From Brucella pecoris (GTDB lineage Bacteria; Pseudomonadota; Alphaproteobacteria; Rhizobiales; Rhizobiaceae): DNA of 64,000 bases. A model generated the notes under the pieces. It worked only from the letters and a program-made list of their open reading frames with translations, was not told the DNA's origin and ran no database searches. Shown piece by piece: positions 8,657-17,437 of this stretch (positions are counted from its first letter, which is position 1; every line of letters starts with the position of its first letter). The translations under genes and the position numbers were made by a program. The stretch lies in NCBI RefSeq assembly GCF_006376675.1, contig NZ_VEWK01000002.1:124001-188000 (forward strand), in the 5' to 3' direction.

Positions 8657-9277
8657 ATGCTGAAAATCTGGGGTCGTATCAATTCCACGAATGTGAAGAA
8701 AGCGCTCTGGACAGCGCGGGAACTTAATCTCGAATACGAACAGATAAACGTCGGTGGCCAGTTCGGCGGATTGAAAGATCCGGTTTACCTTGCCCGCAAT
8801 CCCAACGGACTAATCCCATTGCTGGAAGACGGTGACACCGTGCTTTGGGAATCCAACACTATCACGCGCTATCTGGCTGCGGCTTACGGTAAAGGCACGC
8901 TGTGGATCGAAGACCCAGCCAAACGCGCTCAGGCCGAAAAGTGGATGGATTGGGCCTCTGCGTCCTTCTACGTCAATTTTAGCGACGTCATGAAGCACTT
9001 GATCCGACTGCCGGAAGCAGAACGGGATCCAGCCATTTTGGAACGAGGCCTGAATGGCCTTGCGCAATCGATGCAGATCGCCAATGAGGGTCTCAAGAAT
9101 TCACCCTGGTTCTCGGGCGACAATTTCGGTATCGGCGACATTCCCGTCGGCTGTTATGCTTATGCATGGTTCGAGTTTCCAATCGCGCGCGCCTCTCTTC
9201 CTCACCTTGAAGACTGGTATGACCGCCTTAAGCAGCGCCCGGCCTATAAAGCAGCCGTTATGACGCCCCTCACCTGA
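8657..9277 (+). CDS. glutathione S-transferase family protein
   Basis: A 206-residue protein with an N-terminal thioredoxin-like domain. The glutathione-site region is WGRINSTNVKKALWTARELNL, with Ser/Thr rather than Cys as the likely activating residue. The cis-proline segment NPNGLIPLLEDG and the gamma-Glu-binding WESNTITRYLA follow. An all-helical C-terminal domain has an N-capping-like FSGDNFGIGDIPVG. It is expected to be a cytosolic conjugating or glutathione-dependent enzyme of unknown substrate. A Bru-RS-type repeat lies between it and the following dehydrogenase. Confidence 0.87.
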   Translation: MLKIWGRINSTNVKKALWTARELNLEYEQINVGGQFGGLKDPVYLARNPNGLIPLLEDGDTVLWESNTITRYLAAAYGKGTLWIEDPAKRAQAEKWMDWASASFYVNFSDVMKHLIRLPEAERDPAILERGLNGLAQSMQIANEGLKNSPWFSGDNFGIGDIPVGCYAYAWFEFPIARASLPHLEDWYDRLKQRPAYKAAVMTPLT

Positions 9278-9288
9278 TTCATTACAGC

Positions 9289-9391
9289 TAGAGCGCGTTT
9301 TGATCTGACTGAATCAGATCGGCGCTCTAGCTATTTGCATTAACGCGCATTTTTTCCGAAAACCGTTTCACACTTTTCGGGCTGCGCTCTA
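9289..9391 (+). repeat. Bru-RS/RIME-like palindromic repeat, copy A1 (103 bp)
   Basis: This 103-bp unit begins TAGAGCGCG and ends GCGCTCTA. It has two hairpins: one built from GATCTGA/TCAGATC within GAGCGCG...GCGCTC, and a second built on CCGAAAA...TTTTCGG inside GCGCAT...TGCGCTC. Near-identical units occur at 29738, 33864 and 49257, with variants elsewhere in the window. The size and two-palindrome design match the description of the Brucella Bru-RS elements; identity to that published consensus is from memory. Confidence 0.85.
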
Positions 9392-9408
9392 TTCAGAGGA
9401 ATAAACGA

Positions 9409-10290
9409 ATGACGACACCCGCTAAAGTCGCCTTTCTGGGCTTAGGCGTCATGGGTTACCCGATGGCAGGTCACCTTAAGAACAAAGGTGGGCACGACGT
9501 TACGGTTTATAACCGTACAACCGCAAAAGCCGAGAAGTGGGCCAAGGAGTTCGGCGGCAGCTTCGCGGCGACACCCGCCGAAGCTGTACGCGATGCGGAT
9601 TTTGTTTTCGCCTGTGTCGGCAATGATGACGATCTTCGCTCCGTGACCATCGGCCATGACGGAGCCTTCTCAACCATGAAGAAGGATGCAATTTTCATCG
9701 ACAATACGACGGCCTCCGCCGAGGTGGCCCGTGAACTGGACGCCGAAGCGCAAAAGCGCGGTTTTCATTTCATCGATGCGCCAGTCTCTGGTGGACAGGC
9801 AGGGGCCGAGAACGGGGTGCTAACCGTCATGGTCGGTGCATCTGAAGCTGTTTTCGAGCGCGCCCAACCGGTTATCGATGCTTATGCGCGCATGGTTGGT
9901 CTTATGGGACCAGTTGGCTCCGGTCAGCTTGCGAAGATGGTCAATCAGATCTGCATCGCAGGTCTTGTTCAAGGGCTGGCGGAAGGCATCCATTTCGGCA
10001 AGAAAGCCGGTCTCGATATCGAAAAGCTGATCTCGGTGATCTCGAAGGGTGCCGCCGGTTCCTGGCAGATGGAAAACCGGACCGGAACCATGAATCAGGG
10101 CAAATATGATTTCGGCTTTGCCGTTGACTGGATGCGCAAGGACCTTGGCATCTGCCTGGAGGAAGCTGACCGTAATGGCGCGCTTTTGCCTGTCACAGCG
10201 CTTGTGGATCAGTTCTACAAGGAAGTGCAGAAGATCGGTGGCAACCGCTGGGACACGTCTTCATTGCTTGCGCGACTTGAACAGTCCTGA
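9409..10290 (+). CDS. NAD(P)-dependent beta-hydroxyacid dehydrogenase (3-hydroxyisobutyrate dehydrogenase family)
   Basis: A 293-residue cytosolic oxidoreductase. The Rossmann motif GLGVMGYPMAGHL is at residues 11-23. The substrate-binding DAPVSGGQAGAENG is near residue 124, and the catalytic-lysine segment GQLAKMVNQ is near residue 172. The family includes 3-hydroxyisobutyrate, tartronate-semialdehyde and related reductases, and motifs alone do not decide between them. A good RBS (AGAGGA) precedes the ATG. A bidirectional terminator follows and also serves the convergent outer-membrane gene. Confidence 0.87.
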   Translation: MTTPAKVAFLGLGVMGYPMAGHLKNKGGHDVTVYNRTTAKAEKWAKEFGGSFAATPAEAVRDADFVFACVGNDDDLRSVTIGHDGAFSTMKKDAIFIDNTTASAEVARELDAEAQKRGFHFIDAPVSGGQAGAENGVLTVMVGASEAVFERAQPVIDAYARMVGLMGPVGSGQLAKMVNQICIAGLVQGLAEGIHFGKKAGLDIEKLISVISKGAAGSWQMENRTGTMNQGKYDFGFAVDWMRKDLGICLEEADRNGALLPVTALVDQFYKEVQKIGGNRWDTSSLLARLEQS

Positions 10291-10307
10291 GACAAGCAGT
10301 TTCCAAC

Positions 10308-10335
10308 AAAAAAGCCCGGCAATGCCGGGCTTTTT
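10308..10335. terminator. bidirectional Rho-independent terminator
   Basis: AAAAAGCCCGGC, loop AAT, GCCGGGCTTTTT. The A-run and T-run on both sides let it act for the dehydrogenase (+) and for the convergent FadL-like gene (-). Confidence 0.9.
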
Positions 10336-10354
10336 CATGTCCCATGCATCAAGC

Positions 10355-11620
10355 TTAGAACTTAACCTTTGCCGTGAGCGACAGGCCACCAACAAAGTCG
10401 TTACCGAATTCGCCCTTGGAACCAGTCAAGCTCGGCTTACCGCCGACAACGGTATCATCGAGCTCACCAGAGGACAGCCAACCAGCCGCACCTGCCAGAC
10501 GAACTTCAAACTGTTCGTTTGGCTTATAGTTGGTGCCAAGACCAAACAGCCAAACATCGGTCTGTGATGTCAGACCCGTGCTGGTGCCGCGATCCCAGGT
10601 TACTGTACCTGCTACCGACCATTGTTCGTTGAGCTTGTGGCCGACGCCGCCGCTAACCGTCCAGCCATCCTGATAATACAGATTCAAACTGGTGATCGTC
10701 CTGCCCTTAGGAGCAACATTGCTGTCAGATGCGTTGAAATCCACGTGAGTTATGGATGACCAATCAGTCCACTTGACCGAGCCGAAAGCAAGCCAATCGG
10801 GAGCGATACCAGTCTGGAACTTGAATTCAACCGACTGTGGTGTCGCGACATCGCTTTCAACATTGATCGGGACTGCACGTCCGCCGATAATCGCCAGATT
10901 ATCAATCGTACCTTCAAGGTTGTACTTAACTTTGGACTGATAAACGAGCGTCGCGCGCATCGCATATTCTGGAATTTCATAGGCAGCGCCGAGGCGCCAG
11001 CCCACAGCTTCGTCCTCTACATCCAGAGATGCTACACGAAACGGACCGGGAAACGGGAAATTCGTCGGATTGTTTCTTGGGTCGATGCCCGGAATCATGC
11101 GGGTCTGTTCGCCCCGGAGTTCCTGATAGCTGACACCACCAAGAATGCGGAAGTAGCTTTTTTCACCAGCCGCAAAACGGTACGAGCAGTTCACGCCGTA
11201 ATCCTGCGAGGAAATCTTCTGTTCGATTGCCGTAAACATGCGAACCGTATCGACACCGACGTCGGTATGAATTCCCCAAGGCTGCCGATATTGCGCTGCA
11301 CAGGCAAAATCATCGGTCAAATCGAATTTTGCAGATGCTTTCGGGACCCAATAGCTCTTGGCTTCATCAACCTCAGTTTCATATGGCTTTCGGGTAATGG
11401 GGTTTATTCCACCTGACATCGCACCAATAGCCGAACCATGGATATTCTTCAGCTTACGCTGGGGGGCTACATAAGTGCCGGTCGTATCAACGGCATTGCC
11501 TTTTTCGAAAAGAATATCGAAATCCTGCGAGCTACGCTCGAAGCCACCTGCATTAGCAGCAACCGCGCTCCCGAGGAGAGCTGCGATCATTCCTGCCATT
11601 TTCACGCGCTGTACACTCAT
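10355..11620 (-). CDS. OmpP1/FadL/TodX-family outer membrane transport protein
   Basis: A 421-residue protein with a signal peptide (MSVQRVKMAGMIAALLGSAV, cleavage near ANA-GG). The mature region is rich in alternating beta strands and ends in KVKF, a terminal Phe as expected for BAM-inserted barrels. The N-terminal GGFERSSQDFDILFEKGN matches the FadL-like hatch region. The family takes up long-chain fatty acids or other hydrophobics. Start CAT 11618-11620 is chosen because GGAGGA lies just upstream; the frame stays open 7 codons further. A Brucella OMP with this function is plausible but the substrate is not provable here. Confidence 0.85.
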   Translation of the reverse strand: MSVQRVKMAGMIAALLGSAVAANAGGFERSSQDFDILFEKGNAVDTTGTYVAPQRKLKNIHGSAIGAMSGGINPITRKPYETEVDEAKSYWVPKASAKFDLTDDFACAAQYRQPWGIHTDVGVDTVRMFTAIEQKISSQDYGVNCSYRFAAGEKSYFRILGGVSYQELRGEQTRMIPGIDPRNNPTNFPFPGPFRVASLDVEDEAVGWRLGAAYEIPEYAMRATLVYQSKVKYNLEGTIDNLAIIGGRAVPINVESDVATPQSVEFKFQTGIAPDWLAFGSVKWTDWSSITHVDFNASDSNVAPKGRTITSLNLYYQDGWTVSGGVGHKLNEQWSVAGTVTWDRGTSTGLTSQTDVWLFGLGTNYKPNEQFEVRLAGAAGWLSSGELDDTVVGGKPSLTGSKGEFGNDFVGGLSLTAKVKF

Positions 11621-11940
11621 AAATGTCCTCCCACAGAGCATCAGTATTAACGTTGACGAAAACGTAAATCAGGAAGGATTCAGGCCGCAAGGTCCATTAA
11701 CTTGGATTAGCACTGTCGGATTTTCGACGCATTCGTCGAAAATGGCTAAAACATCAAGCACCTCACCATTTAATGAGAAGAATTCAACCAAGCACATAGC
11801 GAAACATGCCTAATTTGGCCTATTTTCGGCCCATTTTTCGCCTTGTTGCGAAAGCGCAACATTGCAGAAAAACAATCGAAATTGGAGTTCGATCAAGCGC
11901 TCCAGCTATTGAAGCACTCCGAAGTTCTATCATTGCGGAT
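11621..11940. promoter_or_regulatory. 320-bp upstream region of the FadL-like gene with a palindrome
   Basis: No convincing gene is present. A perfect inverted repeat TTTTCGACG-CATT-CGTCGAAAA lies at 11721-11742, about 100 bp upstream of the FadL-like start. It may be an operator or a leader hairpin. The rest is AT-rich, consistent with promoter DNA. Confidence 0.4.
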
Positions 11941-11981
11941 AAAAAAACACCCGGCCGTGAAATGCACACGGCCGGGTGTTT
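11941..11981 (-). terminator. Rho-independent terminator of valS
   Basis: A 15-bp stem, AAACACCCGGCCGTG with its complement around a 7-nt loop. On the minus strand it is followed by a run of T (the A-run at 11941-11947). It lies 38 bp past the valS stop. Confidence 0.9.
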
Positions 11982-12018
11982 GATTCGGAGGCAGGATGCT
12001 TTTTGACGTTAGGTCAAA

Positions 12019-14751
12019 TCAGCCTGCATCACGTATGCGTGACTCGGCAGTTGCCACACGCTGCGCCGCTTCTTTCAGCTCGATCAGTCGTTCACGCTCT
12101 GCTTCAACGACGTCTTCACGCGCATTTGCAACGAATTTCTCGTTGGAAAGCTTCTTTTCGATACGATCCATTTCGGCGGCAATCTTGCCTGCTTCCTTGG
12201 CGAGGCGTGCAGCTTCCGCCTTAAGGTCAATCAGATTGCCAAGCGGAATGCAGATCGTCGCCTCACCGAGCAGCATCTGCGCCGAGCCTTTAGGAGCCTG
12301 TGCTTCAAACGAGACGCTTTCCACGCGGGCAAGGCGCTTGATGGCTGCGTCATGTCGGGCAAACCGCTCAACGCTTGTCGCATTGGCGTCCAGAACAACG
12401 ACCGGGGCAATAGCGCCTGCTGGAACGTTCATTTCTGCGCGCACCGAACGAATGCCGGTCACGAGATCGACGAGCCAGTTGATGTCGGCTGCGGCTTCCT
12501 CGTCCTCGAAGGACAATTCCGGCCATGCAGCAAGTGCCAGCACCGTGTCGCGCTTCTGTCCCTCGGCTGCTGTCAAAGTCCAGAGCTCTTCCGTCATGAA
12601 AGGCATGAATGGATGCAGGAGCTTGTAGATCTGATCCAGACAATAGGCTGCGGTGGCCTGAGCCTCTGCCTTGGCGGCTTCATCATCACCCATGAAGATC
12701 GGCTTCAGCAGTTCCAGATACCAATCGCAGAACTGGTTCCATACAAAGCGATAGGCAGCACCTGCGGCTTCATTGAAGCGATAGGTGTCGATACCTTCCG
12801 TCACGGCTCGCGTTGCCTTGGTCAGCTCCGTCAGAATCCAGCGATTGACAGCAAGCTTGGCGTTTTCCGGCTTGAAACCAGCGTCGAGCTTCACGCCATT
12901 CATCTGGGCAAAACGCGTGGCATTCCAAAGCTTGGTGCCAAAATTGCGATAGCCAGCAATGCGTGCCGGATCGAGCTTAACGTCACGGCCCTGAGCGGCC
13001 ATGATAGCAAGGGTGAACCGTAATGCGTCGGCGCCATATTCATCCATCAGCTCCAGCGGATCGATGACATTGCCTTTCGACTTCGACATCTTGGCGCCGT
13101 GCTTGTCGCGAACCAGAGCATGCAGGTAGACCGTATGGAACGGGATTTCCTCCATGAAATGGAGGCCCATCATCATCATGCGGGCGACCCAGAAGAACAG
13201 AATATCGAAACCCGTAACCAGAACACTGGTTGGATAATAGGTGGCGAGTTCCGGCGTCTTGTCCGGCCAGCCGAGCGTCGAGAACGGCCACAGTGCCGAC
13301 GAGAACCATGTATCGAGAACGTCGGTGTCGCGTTCAAGCGTGACATCTTCACCATAGTGAGCGCGTGCGGCGGCTTTCGCTTCTTCTTCGCTTTTTTCGA
13401 CAAAGTACTGGCCGTCCGGGCCGTACCAGGCCGGTATCTGGTGTCCCCACCAGAGCTGGCGTGAAACCGCCCATGGCTGAATGTTTTCCATCCAGTCGAA
13501 ATAGGTCTTTTCCCAGTTTGCCGGGACGATTTTCGTCTTGCCTTCGCGTACTGCCGCCATTGCCGGTTTGGCCAGTTCGCCAGCATTCACATACCACTGA
13601 TCTGTCAGATATGGTTCAATCGGAACGCCGCCACGGTCGCCATGAGGAACCGCGTGCGCGTGATCCTCGATCTTTTCCAGATAGCCGCGTTCGTCCATCA
13701 GTTCGACGATGCGCTTGCGCGCTGCGAAGCGGTCTTGTCCTTCGAGTTCGTGGATAAGCGCCTTCAACTCCGGCGTCAGTTGCAGCCCTTCGAGGAAATC
13801 CACATTGTCTTTGATCGTTATCGATGCGTCGGTCGTCAGAATGTTGATAGCGCGTAGCTCATTCCGCTTTCCAACCTCGAAATCGTTGAAGTCGTGCGCA
13901 GGCGTGATCTTGACGGCGCCGGACCCGGCTTCCGGGTCAGCATAATCGTCGGCAACGATTGGAATGTGGCGACCAACAAGCGGCAGCACGACATCGTTGC
14001 CAACCAGAGCATGATAGCGCTCATCCTTCGGATTAACTGCTACACCGGTATCGCCCAGCATGGTTTCCGGACGCGTCGTCGCAACGACGATATAGGTATG
14101 CGGGTTTTCCGGATCGAAAGGAACGTTCTCAAGCGGATAACGGAAATGCCAGAGATGGCCTTTCGTTTCACGCGATTCGACCTCGATGTCCGATATCGCC
14201 GTCAGCAGCTTTGGATCCCAGTTGACCAGACGCTTGTCGCGATAAATGAGTCCCTGCTTGTAGAGCGAGACAAACACCTCCAGAACCGCGCGCGACAGCC
14301 CCTCGTCCATGGTGAATCGCTCACGCGACCAGTCGCACGAAGCACCAAGACGGCGCAACTGGTTGGAAATCATGCCGCCGGATTCGGCCTTCCACTGCCA
14401 GACCCGCTCGATGAACTTCTCACGGCCCATGGCATGACGGTTCGGCTCCTGACGTTCCATCAACTGGCGTTCGACGACCATCTGCGTAGCAATGCCCGCG
14501 TGATCCATACCAGGCTGCCACAGCACGTTCTTGCCGCGCATGCGCTCGAAGCGAACCATGATGTCCTGAATCGTGTTGTTGAGCGCGTGGCCCATATGCA
14601 GCGATCCGGTAACGTTCGGCGGTGGAATAACCACTGCGAACGGATCGGCCCCCGGCTTAGCGCCCGCACCCGCCTTGAATGCACCCGCTTCTTCCCAGCG
14701 TTCAGCAATTTTCGGCTCTATCGCCGCGGCGTCATAGGTCTTCTCAAGCAT
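12019..14751 (-). CDS. valS: valyl-tRNA synthetase
   Basis: ValS charges tRNA-Val. The 910-residue protein has the class I HIGH-type motif PPNVTGSLHMGHAL near residue 44 and the KMSKSKGNVIDP motif near residue 556. Between them is a long CP1 editing domain (TRPETMLGDTGVAV). The anticodon-binding domain follows, and a C-terminal coiled coil (LKAEAARLAKEAGKIAAEMDRIEKKL) is typical of ValS. It is monocistronic as far as can be seen, with a strong terminator downstream. Two palindromes lie upstream at 14818 and 14848. Confidence 0.97.
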   Translation of the reverse strand: MLEKTYDAAAIEPKIAERWEEAGAFKAGAGAKPGADPFAVVIPPPNVTGSLHMGHALNNTIQDIMVRFERMRGKNVLWQPGMDHAGIATQMVVERQLMERQEPNRHAMGREKFIERVWQWKAESGGMISNQLRRLGASCDWSRERFTMDEGLSRAVLEVFVSLYKQGLIYRDKRLVNWDPKLLTAISDIEVESRETKGHLWHFRYPLENVPFDPENPHTYIVVATTRPETMLGDTGVAVNPKDERYHALVGNDVVLPLVGRHIPIVADDYADPEAGSGAVKITPAHDFNDFEVGKRNELRAINILTTDASITIKDNVDFLEGLQLTPELKALIHELEGQDRFAARKRIVELMDERGYLEKIEDHAHAVPHGDRGGVPIEPYLTDQWYVNAGELAKPAMAAVREGKTKIVPANWEKTYFDWMENIQPWAVSRQLWWGHQIPAWYGPDGQYFVEKSEEEAKAAARAHYGEDVTLERDTDVLDTWFSSALWPFSTLGWPDKTPELATYYPTSVLVTGFDILFFWVARMMMMGLHFMEEIPFHTVYLHALVRDKHGAKMSKSKGNVIDPLELMDEYGADALRFTLAIMAAQGRDVKLDPARIAGYRNFGTKLWNATRFAQMNGVKLDAGFKPENAKLAVNRWILTELTKATRAVTEGIDTYRFNEAAGAAYRFVWNQFCDWYLELLKPIFMGDDEAAKAEAQATAAYCLDQIYKLLHPFMPFMTEELWTLTAAEGQKRDTVLALAAWPELSFEDEEAAADINWLVDLVTGIRSVRAEMNVPAGAIAPVVVLDANATSVERFARHDAAIKRLARVESVSFEAQAPKGSAQMLLGEATICIPLGNLIDLKAEAARLAKEAGKIAAEMDRIEKKLSNEKFVANAREDVVEAERERLIELKEAAQRVATAESRIRDAG

Positions 14752-14817
14752 GGAATTATCCGGTCTTTATGCGCGATGAATGGATTGAAGGCTCAATAGC
14801 AACTAACAGGCGACAAA

Positions 14818-14862
14818 TCACTTTAAAAGTGACAGCGCCACCATTGGTCATTTTAAAAGTGA
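14818..14862. promoter_or_regulatory. two copies of a 15-bp palindrome upstream of valS
   Basis: TCACTTTAAAAGTGA at 14818-14832 is a perfect 7+1+7 palindrome. TCATTTTAAAAGTGA at 14848-14862 differs by one base. The copies are 30 bp apart, about three helical turns, so they face the same side of the DNA. They lie 67-111 bp upstream of the valS start and just downstream of popZ. This looks like a tandem operator for a dimeric regulator that I cannot name. Confidence 0.5.
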
Positions 14863-14886
14863 AAACCCGCCTGCTGAACAGACGGG
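14862..14886 (-). terminator. Rho-independent terminator of popZ
   Basis: On the minus strand, CCCGTCTG and CAGGCGGG pair around a 5-nt loop with one G-U pair, and TTTT follows. It lies about 28 bp after the popZ stop. Confidence 0.75.
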
Positions 14887-14913
14887 TAAAATTTCAATAA
14901 AACCTGATGCGGG

Positions 14914-15684
14914 TTATCGGTCGCCACGCACGACGCGCTCGATCTCTTCCCGAACAAGCCGCTCGACGAGCGTTGGCAGATTATTATCCAGCCAGTCCTG
15001 CAGCATCGGGCGTAACAATTCCGCAGCGATATCGTCGAACGAGCGACGTGGTTCGGCTCGAACGGCGTGGTTCAAGTCCTGAAATGCCGAAGCCACCTGA
15101 CGTTCGGCGACCTGCGACATCATGTGGGCAATAGGCTGTGTCTTTGCAAAGGATTCTGCGACCGGCGCTGCAATCTCTGCCTGAACCGGAATCTCCTGCT
15201 CGGCAATGGCAGGTTTCTGCTCTATTTCCGTATCAAGTTTCGGTGCGAGCGAGGCATCGACGGCCTCGGCAATTCCATCTTCAACCGCCAGATCGACTTC
15301 CTCCAGAGATATGTCGATGTCGGCGGGTTGCTCCAACGACGACGTAGCCTCGGATTGGGAGCGATCATCGTTTTGAGCATTGAGGACAATTTCCTCCTCG
15401 TCGTCGGCTTCGCCTTCAAGTTCGGGCGCTGCCTGCAACGGTTCGACAATCGGACCGCGCAATGTCGGCTCGTCCTGAAACACATTGCGCATCATTGCGG
15501 GTTTTTCAGGCTGCACAACGGGTTGTTCCGGAACAGGGCGACGGAACTCCGCAACCTCTCCACGAACGGAAGAGGCCGCCGCCGGAGGCTGGCGGGTGAC
15601 ATCGCTATCTTCAATGATCCTGCGGATGGACGCGAGAATTTCTTCCATCGACGGTTCACGTGTTGCGCTGGATGTCTGTGCCAT
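14914..15684 (-). CDS. popZ: PopZ-like polar organising protein (DUF2497)
   Basis: A 256-residue, highly acidic protein. The conserved N-terminus PSMEEILASIRRIIEDSD is the short helix that PopZ uses to bind client proteins. A long Pro/Glu/Asp-rich disordered middle follows. The conserved C-terminal helices (LLRPMLQDWLDNNLPTLVERLVREEIERV) drive self-assembly. In Caulobacter and in Agrobacterium, PopZ forms a matrix at the pole that tethers the origin and cell-cycle proteins. The same role at the growing pole is expected here by family membership. Confidence 0.9.
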   Translation of the reverse strand: MAQTSSATREPSMEEILASIRRIIEDSDVTRQPPAAASSVRGEVAEFRRPVPEQPVVQPEKPAMMRNVFQDEPTLRGPIVEPLQAAPELEGEADDEEEIVLNAQNDDRSQSEATSSLEQPADIDISLEEVDLAVEDGIAEAVDASLAPKLDTEIEQKPAIAEQEIPVQAEIAAPVAESFAKTQPIAHMMSQVAERQVASAFQDLNHAVRAEPRRSFDDIAAELLRPMLQDWLDNNLPTLVERLVREEIERVVRGDR

Positions 15685-15866
15685 GGCTACTATCCGTTTT
15701 CCTGTATTGCGACATTGTCTGCAAAAGACAGAGAATCAATGGATTAAGGGTAGCGGACGATCTCCTGTTTGAGAATCCCCGGCCAAGGCACGATGGTTCA
15801 AACTCACAGCTTTATGGATTTATTAAGAATTGATAGTGCTGCGAAATTCCGAATCGGCGGCAAATG

Positions 15867-15890
15867 AAAGGCACCCGAAGGTGCCTTTTT
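15867..15890 (-). terminator. short terminator-like hairpin after tolC
   Basis: AAAGGCAC and GTGCCTTT form an 8-bp stem around CCGAAG. On the minus strand the hairpin lies 25 bp past the tolC stop, followed by a short T-run. It separates tolC from popZ. Confidence 0.7.
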
Positions 15891-15914
15891 AATTCCCGTT
15901 TAGCTTTCAGAAGA

Positions 15915-17294
15915 TCAGCGACCGTCCGGCGTGCGCAGACCGAACCACTTGTCCTTGACAGCCTTATAGTGTTCTTCCGGCTTGTACTCGGCAACCTGCA
16001 AGCCCATCTGGCTTGCCGTCATACGGCCAGTCGCATTCAGAAGAGCATAGCTGGCGACAATCACATTACGCTCGGATTCGACCAGAGCGATCTGTGCGGT
16101 AATCAGATCGTTCTGCGCATTCAAAACGTCGAGTGTCGTGCGCTGACCGACTTTGCGCTCTTCGATGACGCCATCGAGAGCAAGCTGCGCGGCGGAGATG
16201 CCGTCACGGTTTGCCTTGACCGACGCGCGAGCGGCTTCAAGCTGCGACCACGCCGAACCGATAGCCTGACGAACCTGATCGCGAACGACATCAACTTCGA
16301 TGCGCGCCTGACCGAGCTGTTCCTTGGACTGGCGAACCTGAGCCGAAGTACGGCCACCGGTATAGATCGGAATGCTGACACCAACACCGATCGACGCCGA
16401 GTTACCATCGGTCTGCGAACCGCCTTCACCGGAATAGGTATCGAGACGGCTGGCACTTGCCGTAAGGCCGACAGAAGGAAGCAAAGCGCCTTCTCTGGCC
16501 TTCACGTTATATCCAGCGGCGTTGACAGCATATTGCGTCGCGAGAATGCCAGGATGCCCAGCCGTCGCAATATTGAAGGCCTGATTTGGCGAGCTTGGCA
16601 GGTTCTTGGCCGCAGCAGCCGTTGCAAGCTTGTCCGGCTGAACGCCGACAACCTGCACATAGGTTGCTTCAGCAGATTTGACGTCTGCACGGGCTGAATT
16701 CAGCGCAGCCACAGCGGTCGAACGGCTTGCATCTGCCTGTGCAACGTCTGTACGCGTACCTTCACCAACATCAAGGCGAGCGCGAGCAGCACGAACCTGT
16801 TCGTTCAGGGCTGCAAGGTTACGTTCACGCAGTACCGCAATCTGGCGAAACTGATAAACATCCATGTAAGCGGTCACCGCCTCATAGAGTCTGTTTTGCT
16901 CTTCGTTGCGGAGATTTTCGCGCTGAGCGAAGACCTGTGTTTCTGCTGCAGCGACATTGTTCTTGGTTTGAAACCCATCGAACAGCATCTGGTTCAGCTC
17001 AATGCCGAACGTGCCTGTCGTACGATATCCCCGACTTGAAGGTGTCTTGCCATGCCCTACGTTATAGGAACCGGTAATCTGCGGGCGATAACCGGACTTG
17101 GCGATTGCGACACCTTCGTCCGTGACACGGACCCCTGCGCGGGAATAATTCAGGTTAGCATTGTTCTTGTAGGCTTTCACGAGAGCGCCGGTTAACGTCT
17201 CCGAGAACGCCGCCTGCCCCGTTAAGATGGTGCCAGACAACAATGCTGCGGCCGCTACCAGTCCTTTGCACGTTTTGAACACCGGGTACCTCAT
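15915..17294 (-). CDS. tolC: TolC-family outer membrane efflux channel (BepC-like)
   Basis: TolC proteins form the trimeric outer-membrane exit duct for RND efflux pumps and type I secretion. The protein is about 459 residues from ATG 17294. It has a signal peptide ending near AFSETL, a double repeat of the OEP domain (the GYRPQITGSYNVG and EGALLPSVGLTASAS copies), and long coiled-coil helices including AQADASRSTAVAALNSARADVKSAEATYVQVVG. The frame extends to a TTG at 17315, but ATG 17294 fits the signal peptide better. Brucella BepC is the closest named homologue by memory. A 16-bp palindrome sits 25 bp upstream. Confidence 0.9.
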   Translation of the reverse strand: MRYPVFKTCKGLVAAAALLSGTILTGQAAFSETLTGALVKAYKNNANLNYSRAGVRVTDEGVAIAKSGYRPQITGSYNVGHGKTPSSRGYRTTGTFGIELNQMLFDGFQTKNNVAAAETQVFAQRENLRNEEQNRLYEAVTAYMDVYQFRQIAVLRERNLAALNEQVRAARARLDVGEGTRTDVAQADASRSTAVAALNSARADVKSAEATYVQVVGVQPDKLATAAAAKNLPSSPNQAFNIATAGHPGILATQYAVNAAGYNVKAREGALLPSVGLTASASRLDTYSGEGGSQTDGNSASIGVGVSIPIYTGGRTSAQVRQSKEQLGQARIEVDVVRDQVRQAIGSAWSQLEAARASVKANRDGISAAQLALDGVIEERKVGQRTTLDVLNAQNDLITAQIALVESERNVIVASYALLNATGRMTASQMGLQVAEYKPEEHYKAVKDKWFGLRTPDGR

Positions 17295-17319
17295 TTTAAG
17301 AACAAACGAATCCAACTAT

Positions 17320-17335
17320 CGAACCGATCGGTTCG
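17320..17335. promoter_or_regulatory. perfect 16-bp palindrome upstream of tolC
   Basis: CGAACCGATCGGTTCG is a perfect palindrome between the methyltransferase gene and tolC, 25 bp from the tolC start. It has the form expected of a TetR-family operator. A second palindrome with the same GAACCG-N2-CGGTTC core lies upstream of prfB at 41675-41690. Control of tolC by an efflux-pump repressor is inferred. Confidence 0.55.
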
Positions 17336-17437
17336 GGCAAAACCTAATAACCTCTAAATTCGGTTATTTCTATTGCCCCCGCCAGAGCTTGCACAAACAA
17401 ATTCCGCAGCGTTGCAGAATTGTATCATCCGCTAAAA

